A stretch of 35,752 bases of DNA from a virus. The DNA lies in the IMG/VR virus record IMGVR_UViG_3300030406_002351, positions 1-35,752 of that record. The stretch is one strand, 5' to 3'. A program made the translations under genes and the position numbers. Below the pieces are notes generated by a model. It ran no database searches, was not told the DNA's origin, and worked only from the letters and a program-made list of their open reading frames with translations. Shown one piece after another: positions 15,088 to 20,625 of the stretch (its first letter is position 1; each line of letters starts with the position of its first letter).

Positions 15088-15312
15088 ATGACAAATAAAA
15101 CATACAAAAAGCCAATAGCTTTTGATGTAGACCAACCAGTAGTCGGAGTGCGAAGATATACAATATTTGCACACAGCGAGGAAGAAGCTATTGAAAAAGC
15201 AGAAAATAATAACTTAACCGAACACGATGCAGTATGGTTTGATGAACTAGAATCAAATGAATTTTATGTGATCGATGCAGACGAATCAGCAACCTTAGAA
15301 GTAAACAACTAA
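15088..15312 (+). CDS. Small EEAIEKA-type protein, 74 aa
   Basis: A strand-helix design: VVGVRRYTIFAHSEEEAIEK, then a polar acidic tail. The segment A-x-S-E-E-E-A-I-E-K-A is shared in pattern with the proteins at 15325 and 16149. The ATG at 15088, behind AAACTAAAACT, is preferred over an in-frame TTG at 15058 that lies in the preceding gene. Function unknown. Confidence 0.62.
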   Translation: MTNKTYKKPIAFDVDQPVVGVRRYTIFAHSEEEAIEKAENNNLTEHDAVWFDELESNEFYVIDADESATLEVNN

Positions 15313-15324
15313 CCAACTAATAAT

Positions 15325-15750
15325 ATGAATAAATACAATATATCACGAGCAATTCACTCAACAGAATACTACAATCAGGTAGAAGCCAAAACATTAGAAG
15401 AGGCTATAGAGAGGGTAAGGAATGATTTACTTCCTGACTATGAACAAATAGATGATGCAGCGACACCTGTTGAAAATGTATCTAGTACCGAAACCAATAT
15501 TGTTAATAATGCCTTACGCAAGGTTCAAGAATTAGATGAAGCTATGAGTCTTGTTTGGGACGCTATTGGAGACTTCGGAGAAGTGCCTAGTAACACAGAA
15601 GAAACTCTTGAATTTTTACAAGACCAATTAAAAGACTTAGGTAAGTCAGTCGGAGGATTTGCGGAATTGGTTTTTCAACTCGATGAGTTGGGAAAAGAAG
15701 GAAGTAACTTGAGTGCAAGGCTCGCCACCAGTGCTTGCACAAACAATTAA
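15325..15750 (+). CDS. Unknown protein with EEAIERV N-terminal module, 141 aa
   Basis: The N-terminus repeats the small module of its neighbour (YYNQVEAKTLEEAIERVRND). An acidic linker and two long helices follow (NALRKVQELDEAMSLVWDAI and FLQDQLKDLGKSVGGFAELV), probably coiled coil. No catalytic motif is seen. Leader CCAACTAATAAT. It ends about 115 bases before the next gene, behind the hairpins at 15789-15849. Confidence 0.62.
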   Translation: MNKYNISRAIHSTEYYNQVEAKTLEEAIERVRNDLLPDYEQIDDAATPVENVSSTETNIVNNALRKVQELDEAMSLVWDAIGDFGEVPSNTEETLEFLQDQLKDLGKSVGGFAELVFQLDELGKEGSNLSARLATSACTNN

Positions 15751-15788
15751 CACTGAGAGGCTCTATATGGGCTTACTATAACCAAATG

Positions 15789-15849
15789 AGGGTAATACCC
15801 TTGCAAACAAACAAAACGCCTTCTAGGGGCATTAGAAGCTCCTAGAAGG
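15789..15849 (+). promoter_or_regulatory. Pair of leader hairpins with alternative pairing
   Basis: AGGGT-AAT-ACCCT (15789-15801) is followed by a perfect 9-bp stem CCTTCTAGG (15819-15827) with CCTAGAAGG (15841-15849). The loop carries TAGAAG (15833-15838), a second partner for CTTCTA (15820-15825), so two hairpins exclude each other. No T-run follows, so it is not a terminator. The 3' arm contains AGAAGG, the only purine-rich stretch before the gene at 15865. Confidence 0.5.
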
Positions 15850-15864
15850 GAAAACTACAGATAT

Positions 15865-16152
15865 ATGATAGAATTAAACCCAACGGCAGAATCGAGAATG
15901 AGTGCAGTCAAATGTATGGAAGGATTGAGAGATAAGATTGAAATGTTTATGAAGGCAGGAGACCTGATAGACCACACCAAAAGGGGTAGAGCTACAGAAG
16001 AAGAAGCAAGAGAAGTGAGAGCCAAGTCATTGAAAATATGGAAGGAAAAGAAATGCACCATAGCTCAGGCCGCGAGGCTAGGTGGGGCAGATATACAGAG
16101 TTTTCGCAAGTGGCTAGTAGAGCAAGGGCATCACACTCCAAGGGGTAGATGA
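15865..16152 (+). CDS. Helix-turn-helix protein, 95 aa
   Basis: An Arg/Lys/Glu-rich helical product. The C-terminal half has the shape of a helix-turn-helix (CTIAQAARLGGADIQSFRKW, about 67-86) with a basic end (GHHTPRGR); the N-terminal half is a charged helix (ECMEGLRDKIEMFMKAG region). It could be an early regulator acting on the operators of this genome. Its TGA overlaps the next ATG. Confidence 0.6.
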   Translation: MIELNPTAESRMSAVKCMEGLRDKIEMFMKAGDLIDHTKRGRATEEEAREVRAKSLKIWKEKKCTIAQAARLGGADIQSFRKWLVEQGHHTPRGR

Positions 16153-16337
16153 CTTGCTACAGTATATCCTATACTAGAAAAGATATGCCCAACAAATGCG
16201 AGGCTATAAAACACGCTCATACAGAAGAAGAAGCATTAAAACATTTAGCCACTGGCACCAAAAAGAGAGGGTATAAACTAAAGCGTAGCGGAGTATCTAT
16301 CGAGCTACTGGCTATCAAGGAAGTGACTAAGGCTTGA
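16149..16337 (+). CDS. Small EEALKHL-type basic protein, 62 aa
   Basis: Starts CYSISYTRKDMPNKCEAIKH, then AHTEEEALKHLATGTKKRGY and a basic beta-like end. It shares its A-H-T-E-E-E-A-L pattern with the proteins at 15088 and 15325. Start and previous stop overlap (ATGA). It closes the first block of the early arm, and its last codons carry the -35 region of the next promoter. Confidence 0.62.
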   Translation: MTCYSISYTRKDMPNKCEAIKHAHTEEEALKHLATGTKKRGYKLKRSGVSIELLAIKEVTKA

Positions 16338-16352
16338 CAAACAATTTATAAT
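16323..16352 (+). promoter_or_regulatory. Promoter GTGACT-N18-TATAAT
   Basis: A perfect TATAAT (16347-16352) lies 18 bp after GTGACT (16323-16328), inside the end of the 62-aa gene. TTGACA at 16334-16339 is also present, but its only -10 partner is poor (TATCAG, 16-bp spacer). Transcription should begin near 16359, less than 50 bases before an intrinsic terminator. Confidence 0.55.
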
Positions 16353-16405
16353 TACTATCAGTTTTTCATATATCCGTGTTGAGACGGTGTGTTTGGTTAT
16401 TTAAG

Positions 16406-16437
16406 CTCCTCCTACTCAACTAGGGGGAGTTTTTTTT
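16406..16437 (+). terminator. Intrinsic terminator after a short RNA
   Basis: CTCCTCCTA (16406-16414), loop CTCAAC, TAGGGGGAG (16421-16429) with one T-G pair, then eight T (16430-16437). It ends the first early block and would also end a transcript of about 80 nt from the promoter just upstream. It may be an attenuator in front of the replication genes. Confidence 0.88.
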
Positions 16438-16439
16438 AC

Positions 16440-16750
16440 AGTATATCGGAGCAAGCGGCCTCACAAGTTAGCCCAAGTCTGAGTTGGTGGTTGCATAGTT
16501 TGACAGAAACCCGACTATGCGTAAAGGGTTTGCAGTAATGCAAGAACGGCCAAGGTTAGCGTAATACAGGACTTACCACACGCGACGATCCAAGGCACTA
16601 TCGAGGGCGGGGACACTCATAATTTGAGGCAAAGCAAGAGCATAGGTTCGACCAGTAATGGGGAACTTATGCTCAAACAGGGAGCATCTCTAATTTGAAT
16701 GAGGCAGAAAAGCATTGACCTTACAATCATTTAATCCGATCATACTATTA
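16440..16750 (+). ncRNA. Candidate structured non-coding RNA
   Basis: About 310 bases without a plausible ORF, less AT-rich than the other gaps and full of inverted repeats. Stem A: GCATAGT (16493-16499) with ACTATGC (16514-16520). Stem B: TTGCA-GTAA-TGCAA (16530-16543). Stem C: GAGCATAGGTTC (16638-16649) with GAACTTATGCTC (16663-16674), 12 pairs including one G-U. The loops of B and C share AGTAATG. Two related segments, CATAATTTGAGGCA (16618-16631) and CTAATTTGAATGAGGCA (16690-16706), flank stem C. AAGTTAGC and AAGGTTAGC also recur. It does not match tRNA, tmRNA or a group I intron core that I can recognise. Confidence 0.5.
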
Positions 16751-16751
16751 T

Positions 16752-17507
16752 ATGAATAAAAAAACTGATATAAAAACTGCTCTACTGGACATTGAAATAA
16801 TAATGTACAGACACGCTGCTAAAGCAGAAGCTGAAGGGACAAGCCTACGTACATTAAAATCAATGTGTGTACAAGCCATAGATAACTGTGTGCTCGGGAG
16901 CAAGGCATCTGAGTTTTATCTCATGGTATCGGGTCGTAATAACTTTCGTAAAACACTCTATCCCAATTATAAAAGTAATCGTGGAGACAAGCCACAGCTA
17001 TACAGACCCTTGAGCAAGGCCATCAAAGAAATGTATGGGAACAGGTGGTATCAGCACGATCAGTTAGAAGCTGATGATTTACTGGGTATAATATCCACCA
17101 ATGGAAAGATTGATAAGCCAATTGTATGTAGCATAGATAAAGATCTGTTAAGTGTACCTGGGTGGCATTACAATTGGGACAAGGACGACTGGCCTACCTA
17201 TGTGAGCCAAGAAGAAGCTGACCACAACTGGCTTATGCAACTACTCATGGGAGATAGTACCGATTGCATAGAGGGCATGAAGGGTATCGGCAAAGTAAAA
17301 GCAGAGAAACTTATTGAGAAGTATGCAGACCCTACACTAAGTGTTCCAGAGCAAGCTAAAAATATTTATGAAAAAGAAAATTATTCTCTTGACCAGTATT
17401 ATAATTGTTTAAACACTGTGACTATCTGGAGGAAACCTTTACCAAAAGAACTCCTAGAAAATAACCTAATCACAGAAATAGTAAAAACCATACCAACACT
17501 AGAATAA
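16752..17507 (+). CDS. 5'-3' exonuclease (FEN / T5-T7 gp6 type)
   Basis: A 251-aa metal-dependent structure-specific nuclease that would remove RNA primers or degrade host DNA. Metal-binding acids are in place: D13 (LLDIE), E106, D108 and D109 (EADDL), D129 and D131 (SIDKD), and D168 and D171 (MGDSTD). A helix-3-turn-helix follows (GMKGIGKVKAEKLIEKY, 175-191). The C-terminus is short. It lies directly behind the candidate RNA and ahead of the helicase genes as the first replication enzyme. TTGACC-N17-GATCAT at 16715-16743 could start a nearly leaderless mRNA for it. Confidence 0.85.
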   Translation: MNKKTDIKTALLDIEIIMYRHAAKAEAEGTSLRTLKSMCVQAIDNCVLGSKASEFYLMVSGRNNFRKTLYPNYKSNRGDKPQLYRPLSKAIKEMYGNRWYQHDQLEADDLLGIISTNGKIDKPIVCSIDKDLLSVPGWHYNWDKDDWPTYVSQEEADHNWLMQLLMGDSTDCIEGMKGIGKVKAEKLIEKYADPTLSVPEQAKNIYEKENYSLDQYYNCLNTVTIWRKPLPKELLENNLITEIVKTIPTLE

Positions 17508-17508
17508 T

Positions 17509-17739
17509 ATGGATATAAAACAAGAAAACATCGAACGCATACAAACACAAATAGATATGATAAGACAGGAGTCACGCACCTTATCCTATCGTATCGAGAG
17601 AATGACAGAGCAACGCAAAGCTCTTAGCCAAGAGAAAAACAGACTCAAGGACAGACTTGAAGCTGTTAACTCAATACCAGTTACAGAACTTATCGAGGGA
17701 ACTAAAGAAGCTCTTTCCAATCTAACAATCAGAAAATAA
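17509..17739 (+). CDS. Small coiled-coil protein, 76 aa
   Basis: An almost entirely heptad-patterned helix (IERIQTQIDMIRQESRTLSY, RIERMTEQRKALSQEKNRLK), ending in a short basic tail. It starts one base after the exonuclease stop, with ACTAGAATAAT before the ATG. It is likely an oligomerising accessory; no partner can be named. Confidence 0.68.
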   Translation: MDIKQENIERIQTQIDMIRQESRTLSYRIERMTEQRKALSQEKNRLKDRLEAVNSIPVTELIEGTKEALSNLTIRK

Positions 17740-17743
17740 TAAT

Positions 17744-18115
17744 ATGAAAATAGAAGTTCACACCGCAGAGATAGATCCACACACAGAAGTGTTTGCATTA
17801 GACGTAGACGATGTATCATTACAACGCCTACAGTATGGGGAGGTCGGCAGCCCTAATCCCTATGTCAAGGTAGCTGATGTTACCAAGGCATTACAGCCAA
17901 AGTCTCCACGCACAGACCAAGAACGCATGGATTTAATTGATAATGAAGGGTATACCTACTGTTACCACATTTGCTCTGGAGCTATAACTGGCAGAGCACA
18001 CAGATTTGTAGCCTTGTTTTCTCCCAGTGGGCAACAACTTACAGATAGCACTCATGCTTTTGAAACCTTGAGAGAAGCTTTAGATTTTGTTTTAGATATG
18101 GAGGAGATGCAGTAG
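17744..18115 (+). CDS. Unknown protein, 123 aa
   Basis: An alpha/beta-looking acidic product: MKIEVHTAEIDPHTEVFALD, then VSLQRLQYGEVGSPNPYVKV, and FVALFSPSGQQLTDSTHAFE near the C-terminus. The LFSPSG motif is shared with the 65-aa protein at 13988. There is a HICSGA segment with one Cys and no recognised catalytic set. Four bases after the coiled-coil gene, with AATAAT as leader. Confidence 0.62.
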   Translation: MKIEVHTAEIDPHTEVFALDVDDVSLQRLQYGEVGSPNPYVKVADVTKALQPKSPRTDQERMDLIDNEGYTYCYHICSGAITGRAHRFVALFSPSGQQLTDSTHAFETLREALDFVLDMEEMQ

Positions 18116-18116
18116 T

Positions 18117-18353
18117 ATGAAGCTATTTATGAATGGCTTTGATGAGTGCATAGCGGGCGTTGTACAAAGATTTGGTCAGCCTTCTATTGTTTGCTATGAC
18201 AAGGAGAAAGTCTTGGAGCAGTTAATGGAGGATGGCATGACCGAAGATGAAGCCATAGAATATTTTGAATTTAATCAGATCGGAGCATGGATGGGGGACA
18301 ACACACCCTGTTTCATATCTCCTTTCGATGAGGAAGAAATTGATTGGGAGTAG
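18117..18353 (+). CDS. Unknown acidic protein, 78 aa
   Basis: A strongly acidic product (MEDGMTEDEAIEYFEFNQIG) with a DEEEIDWE end. Only one base separates it from the preceding stop, and its end overlaps the start of the HNH gene. The acid-rich helix with a D-E-A-I-E motif resembles many small phage proteins of unknown role. Confidence 0.62.
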   Translation: MKLFMNGFDECIAGVVQRFGQPSIVCYDKEKVLEQLMEDGMTEDEAIEYFEFNQIGAWMGDNTPCFISPFDEEEIDWE

Positions 18354-18733
18354 AGAAACCATACAACTCTGGTCAGTGGACTAAGGCTCGTTACAGGAGC
18401 TTTATTATGTCGGCTTTGCGTCGAGCCCAATGGCCAGTCAAGTATGAATCTATTCGATCAGCCTTTGTGTGTGATGGTGTGAACCCCGCAAGCGGACGCA
18501 AGTGTAAGCTGCACAAGTGTTCCGTTTGCGGGGAACTATTTCCCGCCAAAGATATGAGAGCAGATCACATTACTCCCATCGTACCTGTCACTGGCTTTGA
18601 CAACTGGGACGCACTCATAGCAAGACTGTTCTGTGAGATAGATGGGTTCCAGGCAATCTGTGTTAAGTGCCACTCAGTGAAAACCAAGGCCGAAAATGCA
18701 GAGCGTAAGAAAAACAAACTAGTGAACAAATAA
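18344..18733 (+). CDS. HNH endonuclease
   Basis: A 129-aa nuclease with paired zinc Cys (C59-x2-C62 and C106-x2-C109), the DH pair of the active site (D74-H75 in RADHITPIV), the GFDNWDALIARLFCE stretch typical of phage HNH proteins, and CHSVKTK at the end. The start is TTG at 18344, chosen because GAGGAAG lies seven bases upstream and the frame overlaps the previous gene. It may be a free-standing homing endonuclease or a packaging helper; terminase is far away on the other strand, which favours the former. Confidence 0.78.
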   Translation: MGVEKPYNSGQWTKARYRSFIMSALRRAQWPVKYESIRSAFVCDGVNPASGRKCKLHKCSVCGELFPAKDMRADHITPIVPVTGFDNWDALIARLFCEIDGFQAICVKCHSVKTKAENAERKKNKLVNK

Positions 18734-18762
18734 TCACCACAAATGTCATACTAGTGAACAAA
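18718..18762. repeat. 13-bp direct repeat ACTAGTGAACAAA
   Basis: Two exact copies at 18718-18730 and 18750-18762, one at the end of the HNH gene and one just behind it. Each carries the palindrome ACTAGT. It could be an operator, or the scar of a duplication linked with the HNH gene. Confidence 0.7.
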
Positions 18763-18801
18763 ATAGCACTGATTTAGTTCAAATTTAGTTAAAAATAATT
18801 C

Positions 18802-18830
18802 TTGACTTGGGTGTTTCAAAATGAGATAAT
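18802..18830 (+). promoter_or_regulatory. Strong promoter TTGACT-N17-GATAAT
   Basis: TTGACT (18802-18807) and GATAAT (18825-18830) with the ideal 17-bp spacer. It would drive the block starting at 18885. A perfect hairpin (GATCGA, eight-base loop, TCGATC; 18838-18857) falls at the very start of the transcript. Confidence 0.75.
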
Positions 18831-18837
18831 GGGGTCA

Positions 18838-18857
18838 GATCGACAATCCGCTCGATC
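18838..18857 (+). promoter_or_regulatory. 5'-UTR hairpin
   Basis: GATCGA (18838-18843) pairs with TCGATC (18852-18857) around CAATCCGC at the expected +1 region. The A-run following it belongs to the A/C-rich leader. It may protect the transcript end from exonucleases or bind a regulator. Confidence 0.55.
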
Positions 18858-18884
18858 AAAAAAACACACAACCACACACACAAT

Positions 18885-19295
18885 ATGAATACTCAAACAA
18901 AATTCAAAGTCTCTACCAAATCAACTAGCAGAAAACTTTCTGACTATGCTCATTACACTTTCAACAACATGGTCGAAAATTCAATCGACAGCTTTGGCGA
19001 AGAGTTCCGTGACAGGTATCAAGACTTCGTTGACCAACTTACCAATCGCAAGATCAACGACAAAGAGTTGATGGTCGACGATGACATCCTTAAATGCTTT
19101 ATCGCAGACTGCGATGAGACTGCTAACCTCGACTACAGAGAAGGTCATGTCGAAGATGATCCTGACACTGTCGCAGGAGGCAGATGGCTAGACAAACTTT
19201 ACTGGAAACTTGCTGCTGCACATCCGCAGTATCGTGTTAAGGAAACAGTAAGCACTTGGCAGGCTAACAAACTTGTTTCACTGTCTTACAAATAA
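18885..19295 (+). CDS. Unknown protein, 136 aa
   Basis: An acidic, helical product (NNMVENSIDSFGEEFRDRYQ, NDKELMVDDDILKCFIADCD) that ends in a basic part (WQANKLVSLSYK). Leader ACACACAACCACACACACAAT. First gene behind the strongest promoter in the early arm and next to the single-strand binding candidate, so it is probably abundant; its role is not known. Confidence 0.66.
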   Translation: MNTQTKFKVSTKSTSRKLSDYAHYTFNNMVENSIDSFGEEFRDRYQDFVDQLTNRKINDKELMVDDDILKCFIADCDETANLDYREGHVEDDPDTVAGGRWLDKLYWKLAAAHPQYRVKETVSTWQANKLVSLSYK

Positions 19296-19316
19296 CCACC
19301 ATTAACCAATAACATT

Positions 19317-20009
19317 ATGTCAAGAACAAAACCAAGATCATCGGGGTCATCAAACCCTGCTACTAAGTTCCTTCAATGGAACACGCAAGCTTCCACATGG
19401 GAGTTTTACGACAAGGAAGCACAAGAGACAAGACTCTTACCACAAGACACAGGCTTCATTGTCCTAGATCAACTCAACACCTGTAAGGGTTGGGACGATA
19501 GAAAGAACAGTGCCATCTGGTCTAACGAAGTGTATACAGTTGCAGACAAGCTAACTCTCCGCAACAAGGATGGTATAGTTGCTACTGGCACTTGGGCTGA
19601 TGTTAAGACTGTACAAGGTGTTAAGTTTACCAAGTCAGTTTATGCTATGGCCAAGGTTGGCGAGGGATACGAGCTAGTAAACTTTCAACTCAAGGGCTGT
19701 GCTCTTACCGCTTGGATTGATTTCCAAGACAAAGCAGGTGGTTCTAATAAGTTAGAGCAAGACATTGTAGTAGCGGTCACTGAAGCGGTTGAAGACCGCA
19801 AGGGTGCTGTGACCTACAACCGCCCAGTATTTAGTGTTGTATCCAATACGCTATCCGATGAGGCTTCCCTCCAGGCAGACAGAATGGATGGAATACTTCA
19901 AGAGTATCTATCCTCCTATCTGAAGGAGGAGAAGCCCACAGAGGATGAGAAAGAGAGTGAGCCTGAAATTGTTTACTCTGAGCCCGAAGTAGTAGCCGAT
20001 CCTTTCTAG
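19317..20009 (+). CDS. Candidate single-strand DNA-binding protein
   Basis: A 230-aa protein with a basic flexible start (RTKPRSSGSSNPATKFLQW), a beta-rich core (TGFIVLDQLNTCKGWDDRKN, then GYELVNFQLKGCALTAWIDF) and a long acidic linker ending in VVADPF. An acidic tail capped by a Pro-Phe end is the hallmark of SSB proteins, which recruit partners through it. The core motif VLDQL-x-x-x-KGW-x-D is familiar from phage proteins near replication genes. It sits before the helicase and is followed by a strong terminator, in line with a heavily expressed protein. OB-fold membership cannot be proven by eye. Confidence 0.58.
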   Translation: MSRTKPRSSGSSNPATKFLQWNTQASTWEFYDKEAQETRLLPQDTGFIVLDQLNTCKGWDDRKNSAIWSNEVYTVADKLTLRNKDGIVATGTWADVKTVQGVKFTKSVYAMAKVGEGYELVNFQLKGCALTAWIDFQDKAGGSNKLEQDIVVAVTEAVEDRKGAVTYNRPVFSVVSNTLSDEASLQADRMDGILQEYLSSYLKEEKPTEDEKESEPEIVYSEPEVVADPF

Positions 20010-20019
20010 GCATATAGTT

Positions 20020-20052
20020 AGCCCTTCCCCTTCGGGGGCGGGGCTTTATTCT
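20020..20052 (+). terminator. Intrinsic terminator with UUCG loop
   Basis: AGCCC, TT, CCCC, then the TTCG loop, GGGG, GCG and GGGCT (20020-20045), then TTATTCTTTT. The inner stem is closed by C(UUCG)G and the outer AGCCC/GGGCT is perfect. It separates the SSB-like block from the helicase block. Confidence 0.85.
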
Positions 20053-20065
20053 TTTATTATATAAT

Positions 20066-20338
20066 ATGTTTCCAAAAGACGCAGAAGAACGCAAGACCTA
20101 TCCAGTAGCAACCTTTATCAAGGACTACTTTCCCAACGCTATAGCACAGCTAGCACACCACAGTTACAAGGCACAACAACAGCATGGCAGCCCGTCCAAT
20201 GGCAAGCCTATGCAATGGTTCAAGGACAAGTCCATAGGGGACGAGAACCAACTTATAAGACATTTTATGGAGGGTGATCTTCACAGCACAGCTTGGAGAG
20301 CACTAGAACTACTAGAGAGAGATATAACAAAATCATAG
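20066..20338 (+). CDS. Candidate dATP/dGTP diphosphohydrolase-like protein (DUF5664 type)
   Basis: A 90-aa helical product whose C-terminal pattern RHFMEGDLHSTAWRALELLE resembles the H-x-x-H-A-x-x-x-A-L-x-L-L-E segment of small phage proteins annotated as dATP/dGTP diphosphohydrolase N-terminal domain. Such enzymes trim the dNTP pool. The helical N-terminus carries AQLAHHSYKAQQQHG. The match is by eye and covers little more than one motif. It starts after the terminator with TTATATAAT before the ATG and precedes the helicase operon. Confidence 0.45.
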   Translation: MFPKDAEERKTYPVATFIKDYFPNAIAQLAHHSYKAQQQHGSPSNGKPMQWFKDKSIGDENQLIRHFMEGDLHSTAWRALELLERDITKS

Positions 20339-20340
20339 CA

Positions 20341-20625
20341 ATGGAAGAATTTGACTACATAGATAGATACAGAATGATGAACCAGTATCGCAAAAACTTT
20401 TTGGATAAAACTATAGAGAAATTAAAAAAATTTAAAGACGAAGAAGGCAGCGACCAGTCGTATGAAATTATGCTACAGCTTGCAGAGTCTATTTTAGAGG
20501 ACATGGACTCAAGCAAAGGGATGACTTACCACATGGCTGAAAGTAAGTTTTACGATGAGGCTAGAAAGACTGTAGGACGAGGCATACTCTGGGGACTTAT
20601 AAAAGAAAATGGATCAACCTCATAG
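20341..20625 (+). CDS. Unknown helical protein, 94 aa
   Basis: A charged helical protein (MNQYRKNFLDKTIEKLKKFK, SYEIMLQLAESILEDMDSSK). The ATG at 20341, two bases after the previous stop, is preferred to an in-frame TTG at 20293 that lies within that gene. Its end overlaps the helicase start by 17 bases, which suggests coupling; it could be a helicase loader, but nothing proves that. Confidence 0.62.
   Translation: MEEFDYIDRYRMMNQYRKNFLDKTIEKLKKFKDEEGSDQSYEIMLQLAESILEDMDSSKGMTYHMAESKFYDEARKTVGRGILWGLIKENGSTS

Noticed and set aside
16638-16674. tRNA or tmRNA T-arm (GGTTCGACC in a long stem)
   Set aside because: The motif sits in a 12-bp stem with a 13-base loop and no acceptor, anticodon or D-arm partners can be drawn around it.
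16440-16751. Group I intron next to the exonuclease gene
   Set aside because: No P7/P3 core motifs were found, and the exonuclease frame begins complete behind the region without a split upstream exon.
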